A stretch of 64,000 nucleotides of DNA from Rhodovulum visakhapatnamense (GTDB lineage Bacteria; Pseudomonadota; Alphaproteobacteria; Rhodobacterales; Rhodobacteraceae): the NCBI RefSeq assembly GCF_004365965.1, contig NZ_SOEB01000010.1, positions 84,055-148,054 on the forward strand, read 5' to 3'. The notes under the pieces are model-generated. The model did not search any database and was not told the origin of the DNA. It saw nothing but the letters and a program-made list of their open reading frames with translations. The position numbers were made by a program, and so were the translations under genes. Below, piece by piece: positions 18,036-26,275 of the stretch (the stretch's first letter is position 1; every line of letters begins with the position of its first letter).

Positions 18036-18656
18036 ATGACCCGTCTTCTTCCCGGCATCCTTGCCATGGCCGCCATCGTCGTGGCCTCGAATATCCTCGT
18101 CCAGGTGCTGTTCGGCCAATGGCTGACGCTGGGCGCCTTCACCTATCCGCTGGCCTTTCTCGTGACCGACGTGATGAACCGCGTCTATGGCGTGGCCGCC
18201 GCCCGCCGCGTGGTCCTGGCGGGCTTCGTGGTGGGGGTGATCTGCTCCTTCATCGGCACCCAGATCCAGGGCGAGTTCGGCCCGATCGTCACCCTGCGCA
18301 TCGTCATGGGGTCAGGCCTGGCCTTCCTCTGCGCGCAACTGCTGGACGTGGCGGTGTTCGACCGGCTGCGCGCGGGCCGCTGGTGGCGGGCGCCGCTGGC
18401 CTCGACCCTGATCGGGTCGAGCGTCGATACGCTGGTCTTCTTCAGCGTCGCGTTTTCCGGAACGCTCAGCATGCTGGAGCCCGCCAATGACGTGTCCTGG
18501 GCGGGTGAGATGCTGCCGCTTCTGGGGGTCGGACCGCAGGTGCCGCTGTGGGTTTCGCTGGCGCTGGCGGATTGGTGCGTGAAACTTGCCCTCGCCTTGA
18601 TCGCGCTTGTGCCATTTCGCTTAATTGTTAGGCGTATGACCGCACAGCTTGCGTGA
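18036..18656 (+). CDS. yhhQ: queuosine precursor transporter, YhhQ/VUT family
   Basis: 206 residues with about six membrane segments. Signature blocks are ASNILVQVLFG, FTYPLAFLVTDVMNRVYG and the C-terminal LADWCVKLALALIALVPFRLIV. YhhQ proteins import preQ0/preQ1 for the tRNA modification queuosine (COG1738). It stands alone between the phytase-esterase-like gene and the 18.7-kb micro-gene. No recognisable preQ1 riboswitch was found upstream, only a GC hairpin. Confidence 0.9.
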   Translation: MTRLLPGILAMAAIVVASNILVQVLFGQWLTLGAFTYPLAFLVTDVMNRVYGVAAARRVVLAGFVVGVICSFIGTQIQGEFGPIVTLRIVMGSGLAFLCAQLLDVAVFDRLRAGRWWRAPLASTLIGSSVDTLVFFSVAFSGTLSMLEPANDVSWAGEMLPLLGVGPQVPLWVSLALADWCVKLALALIALVPFRLIVRRMTAQLA

Positions 18657-18708
18657 ATTAACTGGACTTATACCAGATCTGTGGCAGGCTGAACTCAACG
18701 GCAACAGC

Positions 18709-18726
18709 AGAAAGGAGGTGGTCCAG
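18709..18726 (+). promoter_or_regulatory. extended Shine-Dalgarno complementary to the whole 16S rRNA tail
   Basis: AGAAAGGAGGTGGTCCAG pairs with the canonical alphaproteobacterial 16S 3' end (CUGGAUCACCUCCUUUCU) over 18 positions, with one G-U wobble and no mismatch. The AGGAGG core lies 7 bases before GTG at 18726, ideal for initiation. Complementarity this long is far beyond a normal 4-6 base ribosome site. Confidence 0.8.
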
Positions 18727-18782
18727 TGTCTAGAGTGATATTGGAGAAGGGTCTTGGAACAGTCAGGGGGGCCGTGGTCTGA
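18726..18782 (+). CDS. 18-codon micro-ORF on a self-contained short transcript
   Basis: GTG start, TGA stop, predicted peptide MSRVILEKGLGTVRGAVV. I do not recognise it. Support is contextual: the extraordinary ribosome site directly before it, and a textbook terminator 70 bases after it with no other gene between. The 300-base gap between yhhQ and arfB (18657-18960) holds nothing else. A TATACC at 18669-18674 could be a -10 element, but no good -35 is paired with it. The unit could be a small-protein gene, a dual-function sRNA or a ribosome-binding RNA. The peptide is slightly basic, with no membrane segment. Confidence 0.55.
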   Translation: MSRVILEKGLGTVRGAVV

Positions 18783-18851
18783 GGGCAATCCCTGAGACTG
18801 AAATCTTCTGATTGGGCCCACGCTCTAACCGGGCCATCTCCGTAGCTCTCG

Positions 18852-18878
18852 GGGCCGTTCGCAAGAACGGCCCTTTCC
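18852..18878 (+). terminator. intrinsic terminator with GCAA tetraloop
   Basis: GGGCCGTTC (18852-18860) and GAACGGCCC (18865-18873) form a perfect 9-bp stem closed by a GCAA loop (GNRA type), followed by TTTCCGTTTCG. It ends the micro-ORF transcript and insulates arfB. Confidence 0.9.
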
Positions 18879-18960
18879 GTTTCGTCCTCTCGGCCCATGA
18901 TGGGGCAGGCCGGGGCCGTCATGCTCTTGCGTCCTGCGACCACCGCGATAGGGTCCCCCC

Positions 18961-19383
18961 ATGCTGCGCATCACCGATACTGTCGCCCTTGCGGACTGGG
19001 AACTGACCGAGGTGTTCTCGCGCTCCTCCGGCCCCGGCGGGCAGAACGTCAACAAGGTCTCGACCGCGGTCGATCTGAGATTCGAGGCCGAGCGGTCTCC
19101 GAACCTGCCCGGCCCGGTCAAGGCGCGTCTGAAACGGCTGGCGGGGCGGCGCTGGACCCAGGATGGCGCGGTGCTGATCCGGGTCGAAGAGACCCGCAGC
19201 CAAGCCCGCAACCGCGAGATTGCCCGCGAGCGGCTGGCCGAGCTGATCCGGAAGGCGCTGGAAAAGCCCAAACGGCGGGTGCCGACCCGGCCCACGCTGG
19301 GGTCGCAACGTCGGCGGCTTGCGGCCAAGAAGGAACGCGGCGCGGTCAAGGCGCTGCGCGGTACCATTGCACCGGACGACTGA
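18961..19383 (+). CDS. arfB: alternative ribosome-rescue factor, peptidyl-tRNA hydrolase ArfB
   Basis: 140 residues (YaeJ/ICT1 family). The GGQ catalytic motif (residues 26-28 in SSGPGGQNVNKVSTAVDLRF) hydrolyses peptidyl-tRNA on stalled ribosomes. The C-terminal tail is rich in Lys and Arg (QRRRLAAKKERGAVKALRG), as needed to enter the empty mRNA channel. The length fits ArfB, not a full release factor. It lies 80 bases after the micro-gene terminator, so it has its own promoter or depends on readthrough. Confidence 0.95.
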   Translation: MLRITDTVALADWELTEVFSRSSGPGGQNVNKVSTAVDLRFEAERSPNLPGPVKARLKRLAGRRWTQDGAVLIRVEETRSQARNREIARERLAELIRKALEKPKRRVPTRPTLGSQRRRLAAKKERGAVKALRGTIAPDD

Positions 19384-19413
19384 GCTACGTCCCGGCTGTG
19401 ATGCGGCTTGGTC

Positions 19414-19701
19414 TCAGTCTACCGGATTGCACCGGTACTTCCGGGCCGGATTGGTCTCTGCCGCCCGGCTTGCGATTTCAGCGCACGCGGCGGCGTCGCC
19501 GGGGTCCGCGACTCCGAAAATGAGGGCAAGCTTCTCCCAGTGTCCGAATACGTTCTGCATCTCCAGCCAGCACCCTCCGTCGGTCAGAGGACTGGTTCGG
19601 GCAAACGCGATGAGCGCGCCGAGGTCGTCTTCCTGGTCGTCTGCCGGCGCAGGCAGTGCCTGAAGGAAGATCAGGGCTATAAGTCCAGCGTGAATTCTCA
19701 T
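19414..19701 (-). CDS. small predicted secreted protein, unknown function
   Basis: 95 residues with a signal peptide (MRIHAGLIALIFLQALPAPA) and a mature part with three Cys residues. A consensus AGGAGG lies 8 bases before the ATG, which supports translation. I do not recognise the family. Codon use and local base composition are less GC-biased than the neighbours (for example GTTCGGGCA, TCTACCGG), so recent arrival or weak constraint is possible. It is convergent with arfB. Confidence 0.65.
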   Translation of the reverse strand: MRIHAGLIALIFLQALPAPADDQEDDLGALIAFARTSPLTDGGCWLEMQNVFGHWEKLALIFGVADPGDAAACAEIASRAAETNPARKYRCNPVD

Positions 19702-19781
19702 TCTTGGCCTCCTCTTCCTATGCCTTTCTAGCCGGATTCGGATGGCTTATGCCGGAGTTGGTATTGGACGGTCCGAGGGAG

Positions 19782-20657
19782 TTAGGAAACGAACTCGTCC
19801 CGGGCGTAGCCCTGCAGGTACAGCAGCGCGGTCAGGTCGCCGTGATTGACCCGAAGCTCGCATTGGGCCGCGACCGAGGGCTTGGCATGCAGCGCGACGC
19901 CCGCGCCCGCCAGCCCCAGCATGCCCAGATCGTTCGCCCCGTCGCCGACGGCCAGCGCGTCCTCCAGCCCGATCCCAAGCCGGGCCGTGACCTCGCGCAG
20001 CGCCTCGACCTTGGCCTCGCGCCCCAGAATCGGCTCGGCCACGGTGCCGGTCAGGTGCCCGTCCTCGATCAGCAGTGTGTTGGCGCGGTACTCGTCGAAA
20101 CCGAGCGCGGCTCCGACCTTCGAAGCGAAATTGGTGAAGCCGCCCGAAACCAGCAGCGCATAAGCGCCGTTGGCCTTCATCGTGGCGACCAGCACATGGC
20201 CGCCCGGCATGAAGGTGATCCGCTCGGCCAGCACCTTGTCGATGACGCGCGCATCGAGCCCCTTGAGCAACCCGACCCGTTCGCGCAGCGCGCCGTGGAA
20301 ATCGAGCTCGCCATTCATCGCCCGCGCGGTGATCTCGGCCACGCGCGGCCCGACCCCCGCCTCGGCGGCCAGTTCGTCGATGCATTCCTGCTGGATCATG
20401 GTCGAATCCATGTCCGCGATCAGCAGCCGCTTGCGGCGGCCCTCGGCGGGCTGGGCCACAAGGTCGATCCCCAGCCCCTGCAGGTCGGCCCAGACCTCGC
20501 GGAAATTGCCGGGCAGCGCCGCGACGGCAAACTCGGCGGCAATGCCGGGGGCCAGCCAGATCGCCTCGCCGCCGCCCCAGGCATCCCGAAGCGATTCGAC
20601 GGTGCCGCGGTCGAGGGACGCGCGCGCGGGGTTGGTCAGAAGCGTGACGACAGGCAT
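19782..20657 (-). CDS. serB: phosphoserine phosphatase
   Basis: 291 residues, a HAD-family enzyme catalysing the last step of phosphorylated serine synthesis (phosphoserine to serine). The nucleophile motif ADMDSTM (Asp82, Asp84), the SGGFTNF motif II and the GDGANDLGML motif are all present. A roughly 70-residue N-terminal region precedes the catalytic domain, as in many proteobacterial SerB proteins. The two other pathway genes, serC and serA, are 40 kb away in this window. Confidence 0.97.
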   Translation of the reverse strand: MPVVTLLTNPARASLDRGTVESLRDAWGGGEAIWLAPGIAAEFAVAALPGNFREVWADLQGLGIDLVAQPAEGRRKRLLIADMDSTMIQQECIDELAAEAGVGPRVAEITARAMNGELDFHGALRERVGLLKGLDARVIDKVLAERITFMPGGHVLVATMKANGAYALLVSGGFTNFASKVGAALGFDEYRANTLLIEDGHLTGTVAEPILGREAKVEALREVTARLGIGLEDALAVGDGANDLGMLGLAGAGVALHAKPSVAAQCELRVNHGDLTALLYLQGYARDEFVS

Positions 20658-20767
20658 GGGGCAGGTTCCGATCGGCTGCTGGGCGCCGCAAAAGCGCGGT
20701 CGCGGGCCGGAATAGCCCAGCTCCGGGTCGTGCGCCAGAGCGGCGGGGGCGCACCCGGCATCGCCGA

Positions 20768-21418
20768 TCAGGTCGCGAGGAACTTCAGCCCCTGGGTCAC
20801 GTCGGTGCGCACCGCCAGCTGCAGCGCGGGTTCGTCCCCGACCCGAAGCGCGGCGAGGATCATCCGGTGATGCTGCGGCGGCTCGGTCCGGCCGAGGCGT
20901 CCGTAGAACGACCGCATCGTCGGGCCAAGCTGCAGCCAGACCGTCTCGGCGATGGCCAGCATCGCGGGGGCCTGGGCGCGCAGGTAAAGCGCGCGGTGAA
21001 ATTCCAGGTTCTTCTGGATATAGGCGACCGCATCGCCCCGTGCGACGACCTCGCCGATTTCGGCATTGATCTTCTGCATCCGCTCGATCAGCGCGAAATG
21101 CGCGCGGGGCAGGGCGCGGCTGGCCAGTTCGGGTTCCAGCAACCCGCGCAGCGAGGCCAGTTCCTCCAGCCGCTCGTTCGACAGCTCGGGTGTCGAGACC
21201 CGGCCCGACGAGGACAGCGTCAGCGCGCCCTCGGCCACGAGCCGCCGCACCGCCTCGCGGGCAGGGGTCATCGACACGCCAAAGCTCTTGCCGATCCCCC
21301 TCAGCGTCAGGGGCGCGCCGGGGGCCAGTTCGCCATGCATGATCTGGGTCCGGAGCGTGCGGTAAAGACGCTCATGGGCCGCAGAGACGGTCTCGCCGGG
21401 GCGGGTCTGGATCAGCAT
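20768..21418 (-). CDS. GntR-family transcriptional regulator (FadR/FCD type)
   Basis: 216 residues. The N-terminal winged helix-turn-helix (about 15-75) includes GELAPGAPLTLRGIGKSFGVSMTPAREAVRRL, here cited as positions 33-64. The C-terminal all-helical FCD domain is the metabolite-binding type. The ligand and targets are not inferable. It is upstream of serB on the same strand with a 110-base gap, but nothing shows that it controls serB. Confidence 0.9.
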   Translation of the reverse strand: MLIQTRPGETVSAAHERLYRTLRTQIMHGELAPGAPLTLRGIGKSFGVSMTPAREAVRRLVAEGALTLSSSGRVSTPELSNERLEELASLRGLLEPELASRALPRAHFALIERMQKINAEIGEVVARGDAVAYIQKNLEFHRALYLRAQAPAMLAIAETVWLQLGPTMRSFYGRLGRTEPPQHHRMILAALRVGDEPALQLAVRTDVTQGLKFLAT

Positions 21419-21451
21419 GGGGGCGATAGTGCTGCCGCGCGGGGCCGGGCG

Positions 21452-22144
21452 TCAATCGCCGAAACGCACACGGTGAAGCGCCGCGCCATTGGCCCTCAGC
21501 CAGGCGCGGGGCGCTTCATAGCCCGGCATCAGCCGCGCGACCACGGCCCAGAAGGCGGGCGAGTGGTTCATCTCGACCAGATGCGCCACCTCATGGGCCG
21601 CGACATAGTCCAGCACCTCGGGCGGGGCCATGATCAGCCGCCAGGCGAACATCAGATCGCCCCGCGAGGAACAGGACCCCCAGCGCGACCGGGCGTCGCG
21701 AAGCGTGAGCCGCCGGTAGGACAGCCCCAGCGCGGCGGTATAGCCGTCGGCCGCCGCCGCCAGACGCGCCCGCGCCCGGGTCTTCAGGAAGGCCTGCACC
21801 CGGGCGGGCACCTCGGCCGCGGGGCCGGGCACGGCCAGCGTCCCCTCGTGCAGCCGCGGCGCCCGGCCGCTGCCGGGCACCAGCGCCAGCGCGCGGCCCT
21901 CGTAGGGCACCGTGCCGCCCGCGCGCACCACCTGATCCTCGGGCCGCGCCGACAGGTGCCGGCGGATCCAGGCTTCCTTCTCGCGGACGAAGGCCAGCCC
22001 GTCGGCCTCGGGCGCGCGCTGCGGCAGGGTCAGCGTCACCCGTCCGTCAAGCTGCGAGACGCGCAGGGAATAGCGCCGCGCCCGCGCCGAACGGCGCAGC
22101 GTGACCTCGAGCGGCGGATCGCCGGGAATGCGGGTGATGCTCAT
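21452..22144 (-). CDS. YgjP/DUF45-type zinc metalloprotease-like protein
   Basis: 230 residues from ATG 22144, chosen over 22195 because GAGG lies just upstream and the family region starts there (MSITRIP). The motif AAHEVAHLVEMNHSPAFW contains HExxH plus a downstream NHxxxFW, as in the WLM/SprT-like DUF45 group. Arg-rich beta strands (RRSARARRYSLRV) are typical. The substrate is unknown. It is divergent from the FYDLN gene. Confidence 0.88.
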   Translation of the reverse strand: MSITRIPGDPPLEVTLRRSARARRYSLRVSQLDGRVTLTLPQRAPEADGLAFVREKEAWIRRHLSARPEDQVVRAGGTVPYEGRALALVPGSGRAPRLHEGTLAVPGPAAEVPARVQAFLKTRARARLAAAADGYTAALGLSYRRLTLRDARSRWGSCSSRGDLMFAWRLIMAPPEVLDYVAAHEVAHLVEMNHSPAFWAVVARLMPGYEAPRAWLRANGAALHRVRFGD

Positions 22145-22257
22145 CTCTGCCTCGTCTTTTCCTGCGAGCATATCAGCCGAAAAGGGCTTTGACACGTGGG
22201 GGGACTTATGGCACGTGGCTGCAACCGCAAAGCCGTGACCCCTGTGAGAGGATGCCC

Positions 22258-22593
22258 ATGCCCAAGGAAGAATGGGGCGTTAAGCGCGTTTGCCCGCACT
22301 GCTCTACCCGATTTTACGATCTTCAGCGCGACCCGATGACCTGCCCCTCCTGCGGTCACAGCTTTTCCGCGGAAAGCCTGACCACCGGCAAGCACCGCAC
22401 GCTGATCGCCGAAAAGGCCGCGCCCGCCAAGGCGCGCGATGAAGACATCGACACCGATGACGACATCATCGATGACGAGGACGACAGCACCGATGTCGAT
22501 CTGGGCGACGATGTGCTCGAGGACGACGACGACGACAACGTCTCGCTCGACGATATCGCCGACATGTCCTCCGAGGACGACGACGAGACCTGA
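22258..22593 (+). CDS. FYDLN acid / TIGR02300 zinc-ribbon protein
   Basis: 111 residues. The N-terminal WGVKRVCPHCSTRFYDLQRDP followed by CPSCGHSF is the family's FYDLN zinc ribbon, with two CxxC pairs and Gln in place of the usual Asn. The C-terminal half is almost entirely Asp and Glu. GAGAGG lies 6 bases before ATG 22258, so this start is preferred to the one two codons upstream. The function of the family is unknown; it is conserved in alphaproteobacteria. Confidence 0.92.
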   Translation: MPKEEWGVKRVCPHCSTRFYDLQRDPMTCPSCGHSFSAESLTTGKHRTLIAEKAAPAKARDEDIDTDDDIIDDEDDSTDVDLGDDVLEDDDDDNVSLDDIADMSSEDDDET

Positions 22594-22599
22594 TCCTTC

Positions 22600-22698
22600 G
22601 GCCGGGCGGCCCTGCGGGGCCCCGCCCGGCCCGCCGGAACGGGCAGGGGCCGCGGGCCGGGCGACGGAACCGTCCGGCAGGCATTGCCTGCACCGGAC
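22600..22698. terminator. two GC-rich hairpins between convergent genes
   Basis: GGCCGGGCGG (22600-22609) pairs with CCGCCCGGCC (22622-22631). A second hairpin is GTCCGG+CAGGC (22672-22682) with GCCTG+CCGGAC (22686-22698), bulged by CA. They lie between the convergent FYDLN and acyl-CoA ligase genes and could end transcripts from both sides. Neither has a clear T tract. Confidence 0.5.
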
Positions 22699-22759
22699 CA
22701 TTCCGCCCCCGAAATCCCTGCGCCGCCGGACCTGAGGGGCCTCCCGAGGCGCCGGGCGG

Positions 22760-23983
22760 TCAGTCGTATTTCCGGGTATCCTCGATCACCAGCCCGTCAT
22801 TCGGAAGGCTTCCCGGCGCGACCAGCTCGATCTCTGCCTTCAGCTTGAGCACGGCGGCCACCGAGGCCGCGTAGGGCGCGGGGTCGGTCGCCTCGGTCTC
22901 GATCCGCACCGTCATCATGTCCTTCTCGCCCGCGCGCCCCGCCACGACCCGCGCTTTCGCGACGTCGGGATGACGCGCGACCAGATCGGCGACCTGCTCG
23001 GGGCGCACGAACATGCCCTTGATCTTGGTGGTCTGGTCGGCCCGGCCCATCCAGCCCTTGATGCGCATGTTGGTGCGGCCGCAGGGCGAGAGGCCCGGCA
23101 GCACCGCCGACAGATCGCCGGTCGCGAACCGCACCAGCGGATAGTCGGGGTTCAGCGCGGTCACCACGACCTCGCCCACCTCGCCCTCGGGCACGGGATC
23201 GCCGGTGCCGGGGCGCACGATCTCGACGATCACGCCCTCGTCGACGATCATCCCCTCCATCGCCGGGCTTTCATAGGCGACATTGCCCAGATCGGCGGTC
23301 GCATAGCATTGCAGGCAGGCGATGCCGCGATCCGCATATTCCTGGCGCAGCGACGGGAACAGCGCCCCGCCCGACACGACGGCGCGCTGGATGCGCGAGA
23401 GGTCCATGCCCAGCTCGTCCGCCCGATCGAGCAGCACCTTGAGGAAATCGGGGGTGCCGGCATAGGCGGTCACGCCCACGTCATGGGCGGCGCGCACCTG
23501 CAGATCGGTCTGGCCGGTCCCCGCGGGCAGGACCGCCGCGCCGACCGCCCGCGCGCCGTTCTCGAACATCATCCCGGCGGGGGTCAGATGATAGCCAAAG
23601 CAGTTCTGGACGATGTCGCCCTCGCCGATCCCGGCGGCATAGAGGAAGCGCCCCAGCCGCCACCAGTTGGTGCTGACGCAGCCCGGTTCGTAGATCGGAC
23701 CCGGCGACTGGAAGATATGGTCGAACTGATGCTGGCCCCAGGCGGTGTAGCCGCCCAGGGGGGCCTCGGCCGATTGCGCGGCCACCAGCTCGGACTTGCG
23801 CAGGACCGGCAGCGCCGCCAGCGCCTCGCGCGAGGTCACGGTCAGCGGGTTCACCTCGGCCAGCGTCGCGGCATAGCCGGGCAGCGCGCGCGCGGCCGCG
23901 ATCAGCGTCGGCAGGCACTCGGCCAGCGAAGCGGCCCGCGCGTCCGCCGAGCGGGTTTCGAGATCGTCGAAATGGACGGACAT
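22760..23983 (-). CDS. phenylacetate-CoA ligase-like adenylate-forming enzyme
   Basis: 407 residues from ATG 23983 (GAAGGAG 5 bases upstream). It belongs to the PaaK-like branch of the ANL superfamily. Visible are ALPVLRKSEL, FQSPGPIYEPG, a nucleotide-binding stretch ATADLGNVAYESP, the RFATGDLSAVLPG core, and a C-terminal AMP-binding domain with GRADQTTKIKGMFVRPEQV. These enzymes activate aromatic or other carboxylic acids to CoA thioesters. It is the last gene of the ABC-importer operon, so its substrate may be what the importer brings in. Confidence 0.87.
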   Translation of the reverse strand: MSVHFDDLETRSADARAASLAECLPTLIAAARALPGYAATLAEVNPLTVTSREALAALPVLRKSELVAAQSAEAPLGGYTAWGQHQFDHIFQSPGPIYEPGCVSTNWWRLGRFLYAAGIGEGDIVQNCFGYHLTPAGMMFENGARAVGAAVLPAGTGQTDLQVRAAHDVGVTAYAGTPDFLKVLLDRADELGMDLSRIQRAVVSGGALFPSLRQEYADRGIACLQCYATADLGNVAYESPAMEGMIVDEGVIVEIVRPGTGDPVPEGEVGEVVVTALNPDYPLVRFATGDLSAVLPGLSPCGRTNMRIKGWMGRADQTTKIKGMFVRPEQVADLVARHPDVAKARVVAGRAGEKDMMTVRIETEATDPAPYAASVAAVLKLKAEIELVAPGSLPNDGLVIEDTRKYD

Positions 23984-24047
23984 AAGCACTCCTTCGGTCA
24001 CTCTTTCCGGTCTGCGAGGGCAGCGTGGCCCGACGAGTGCCTTTTCG

Positions 24048-24872
<825 letters not shown>

Positions 24873-24894
24873 CGGCGTTTTCCTTGTGGGCCAA

Positions 24895-24921
24895 GCCCCC
24901 GGCCGGGTCGCGGCCGGGGGC
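24895..24921 (-). other. stem-loop between binding-protein and LivF genes
   Basis: GCCCCCGGCC (24895-24904) and GGCCGGGGGC (24912-24921) form a perfect 10-bp stem directly after the binding-protein stop. Such hairpins often protect the binding-protein mRNA and lower expression of genes beyond it. It is not followed by a T tract on the minus strand. Confidence 0.65.
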
Positions 24922-24930
24922 GGACAGGGC

Positions 24931-26211
24931 TTAGTCGCAGCGCGGCGCGATGCCGTTCTCGGCCGCGAAGGCCGCGGAATCCGCCTCGACCAGCGGCGCG
25001 ATCACCTCGGCATCGGGGGCGATGAAATCGGTCAGCGGCACCCATTTCTTGTCGCCCGCGTTCCACTGCTGGACGATGGCCATGCCCGACCCGCCGTGAT
25101 CGGCGCAGCTCACGGAGAATTCCGGGCCGATCCCCGGCATGCCCAGCGCGTCCATCCTGGCGGCGGTCATCTCCAGATGCTCCATCCCGTCGCGCATCAT
25201 CGCCGCGTCGATCTGGGCGGTGCCGGTCATTTCCTGCGCGGTTTTCGCCGCCTCGACCGCCAGCATCGCCGCATACATGCCACGCGTATAAAGCACCGAG
25301 CCCACATTGGACCCGTCGCCCGCCGCCAGCCCCTTGTCGACGACATGGGTGCGGATATCGGCGAAGACCGGGTAATCGACCACCCGGTTCATGTTCAGCG
25401 CCTTGTAGCCGTCGGCGGCCATGCCCGCGGGGGTCACGTCATGTTCGGCCCCGGCCCACCAGTTGCCGATGAAATGGTCCATCGGGAAGCCGATGTTGGC
25501 GGCCTCCTGGATCGCGACCTGGTTCATCACGCCCCAGCCCCACATCACCACGACATCGGGCCGTTCGCGCCGGATCTGCAGCCATTGCGACTTCTGTTCC
25601 TGGCCGGGGCTGTCGACCGGGATCAGCGTCAGCTTGAAGCCGTGCTTCTTCGACAGCGCCTCCAGCGTCGGGATCGGTTCCTTGCCATAGGCCGAGTTGT
25701 GATACAGCAGCGTGATCTTCTTGCCCTCGAGGCTGCCGCCGTTCTCGTCCATCAGGTACTTGATGACGACCGAGGCCCCGTCCCAGTAATTGGCGGGATA
25801 GTTGAACACCCATTCGAAGACCTTGCCATTGGCGGCCGAGGTGCGGCCATAGCCCATGGTGTGCAGCGGAATGTGATCGGCCTCGACCTTCGGGATCAGC
25901 TGATAGGTGATGCCGGTGGACAGCGGCTGGTAGATCAGCGCGCCGTCGCCCTTGGTGGCCTCGTAGCACTCGACCCCCTTCTCGGTGTTGTAGGCGGTCT
26001 CGCATTCGGGCACCCGGGCCTTGACCCCGCCGATGCCGCCGTCGCGTTCGTTCATCAGGGTGAAGTAGTCCTGATAGCCGTCCGAGAAGGGAATGCCGCC
26101 CGCCGCGAAGGGGCCGGTGCGGTAGCTGAGATCGGGGAAGACCAGATCGGCCAGGGCAGGGCCCGCGGCCAGGGCCGCGCAAAGCGCAAGCGGTGCCAGT
26201 CGTGTCGTCAT
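24931..26211 (-). CDS. ABC importer substrate-binding protein, LivK-like
   Basis: 426-residue periplasmic protein with a signal peptide (MTTRLAPLALCAALAAGPALA). GGGAGG lies 9 bases before the start. It has the two-lobed type I receptor fold of the Leu/Ile/Val-binding family (PF13458 type), with Cys residues that may pair. It is longer than E. coli LivK (about 370). It belongs to the subgroup found with CoA-ligase genes, where ligands are often not amino acids; the substrate is unknown. Confidence 0.9.
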   Translation of the reverse strand: MTTRLAPLALCAALAAGPALADLVFPDLSYRTGPFAAGGIPFSDGYQDYFTLMNERDGGIGGVKARVPECETAYNTEKGVECYEATKGDGALIYQPLSTGITYQLIPKVEADHIPLHTMGYGRTSAANGKVFEWVFNYPANYWDGASVVIKYLMDENGGSLEGKKITLLYHNSAYGKEPIPTLEALSKKHGFKLTLIPVDSPGQEQKSQWLQIRRERPDVVVMWGWGVMNQVAIQEAANIGFPMDHFIGNWWAGAEHDVTPAGMAADGYKALNMNRVVDYPVFADIRTHVVDKGLAAGDGSNVGSVLYTRGMYAAMLAVEAAKTAQEMTGTAQIDAAMMRDGMEHLEMTAARMDALGMPGIGPEFSVSCADHGGSGMAIVQQWNAGDKKWVPLTDFIAPDAEVIAPLVEADSAAFAAENGIAPRCD

Positions 26212-26275
26212 GTCGTCGTTCCTCCCTTGAAAATGCGTGCCGGGTTGGCCCGGTCGGTCGCGCGTGTCGTGCCCG

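Noticed and set aside
18709..18726. Fragment of a 16S rRNA gene on the minus strand
   Set aside because: Only the terminal 18 bases match. The sequence on the 5' side (minus strand) has none of the conserved helix 44/45 sequence, so a strong ribosome-binding site is the better reading.
22356..22565. Ser-rich open frame antisense to the FYDLN gene
   Set aside because: It is the mirror of the Asp/Glu-rich acidic tail and has no independent start signal.
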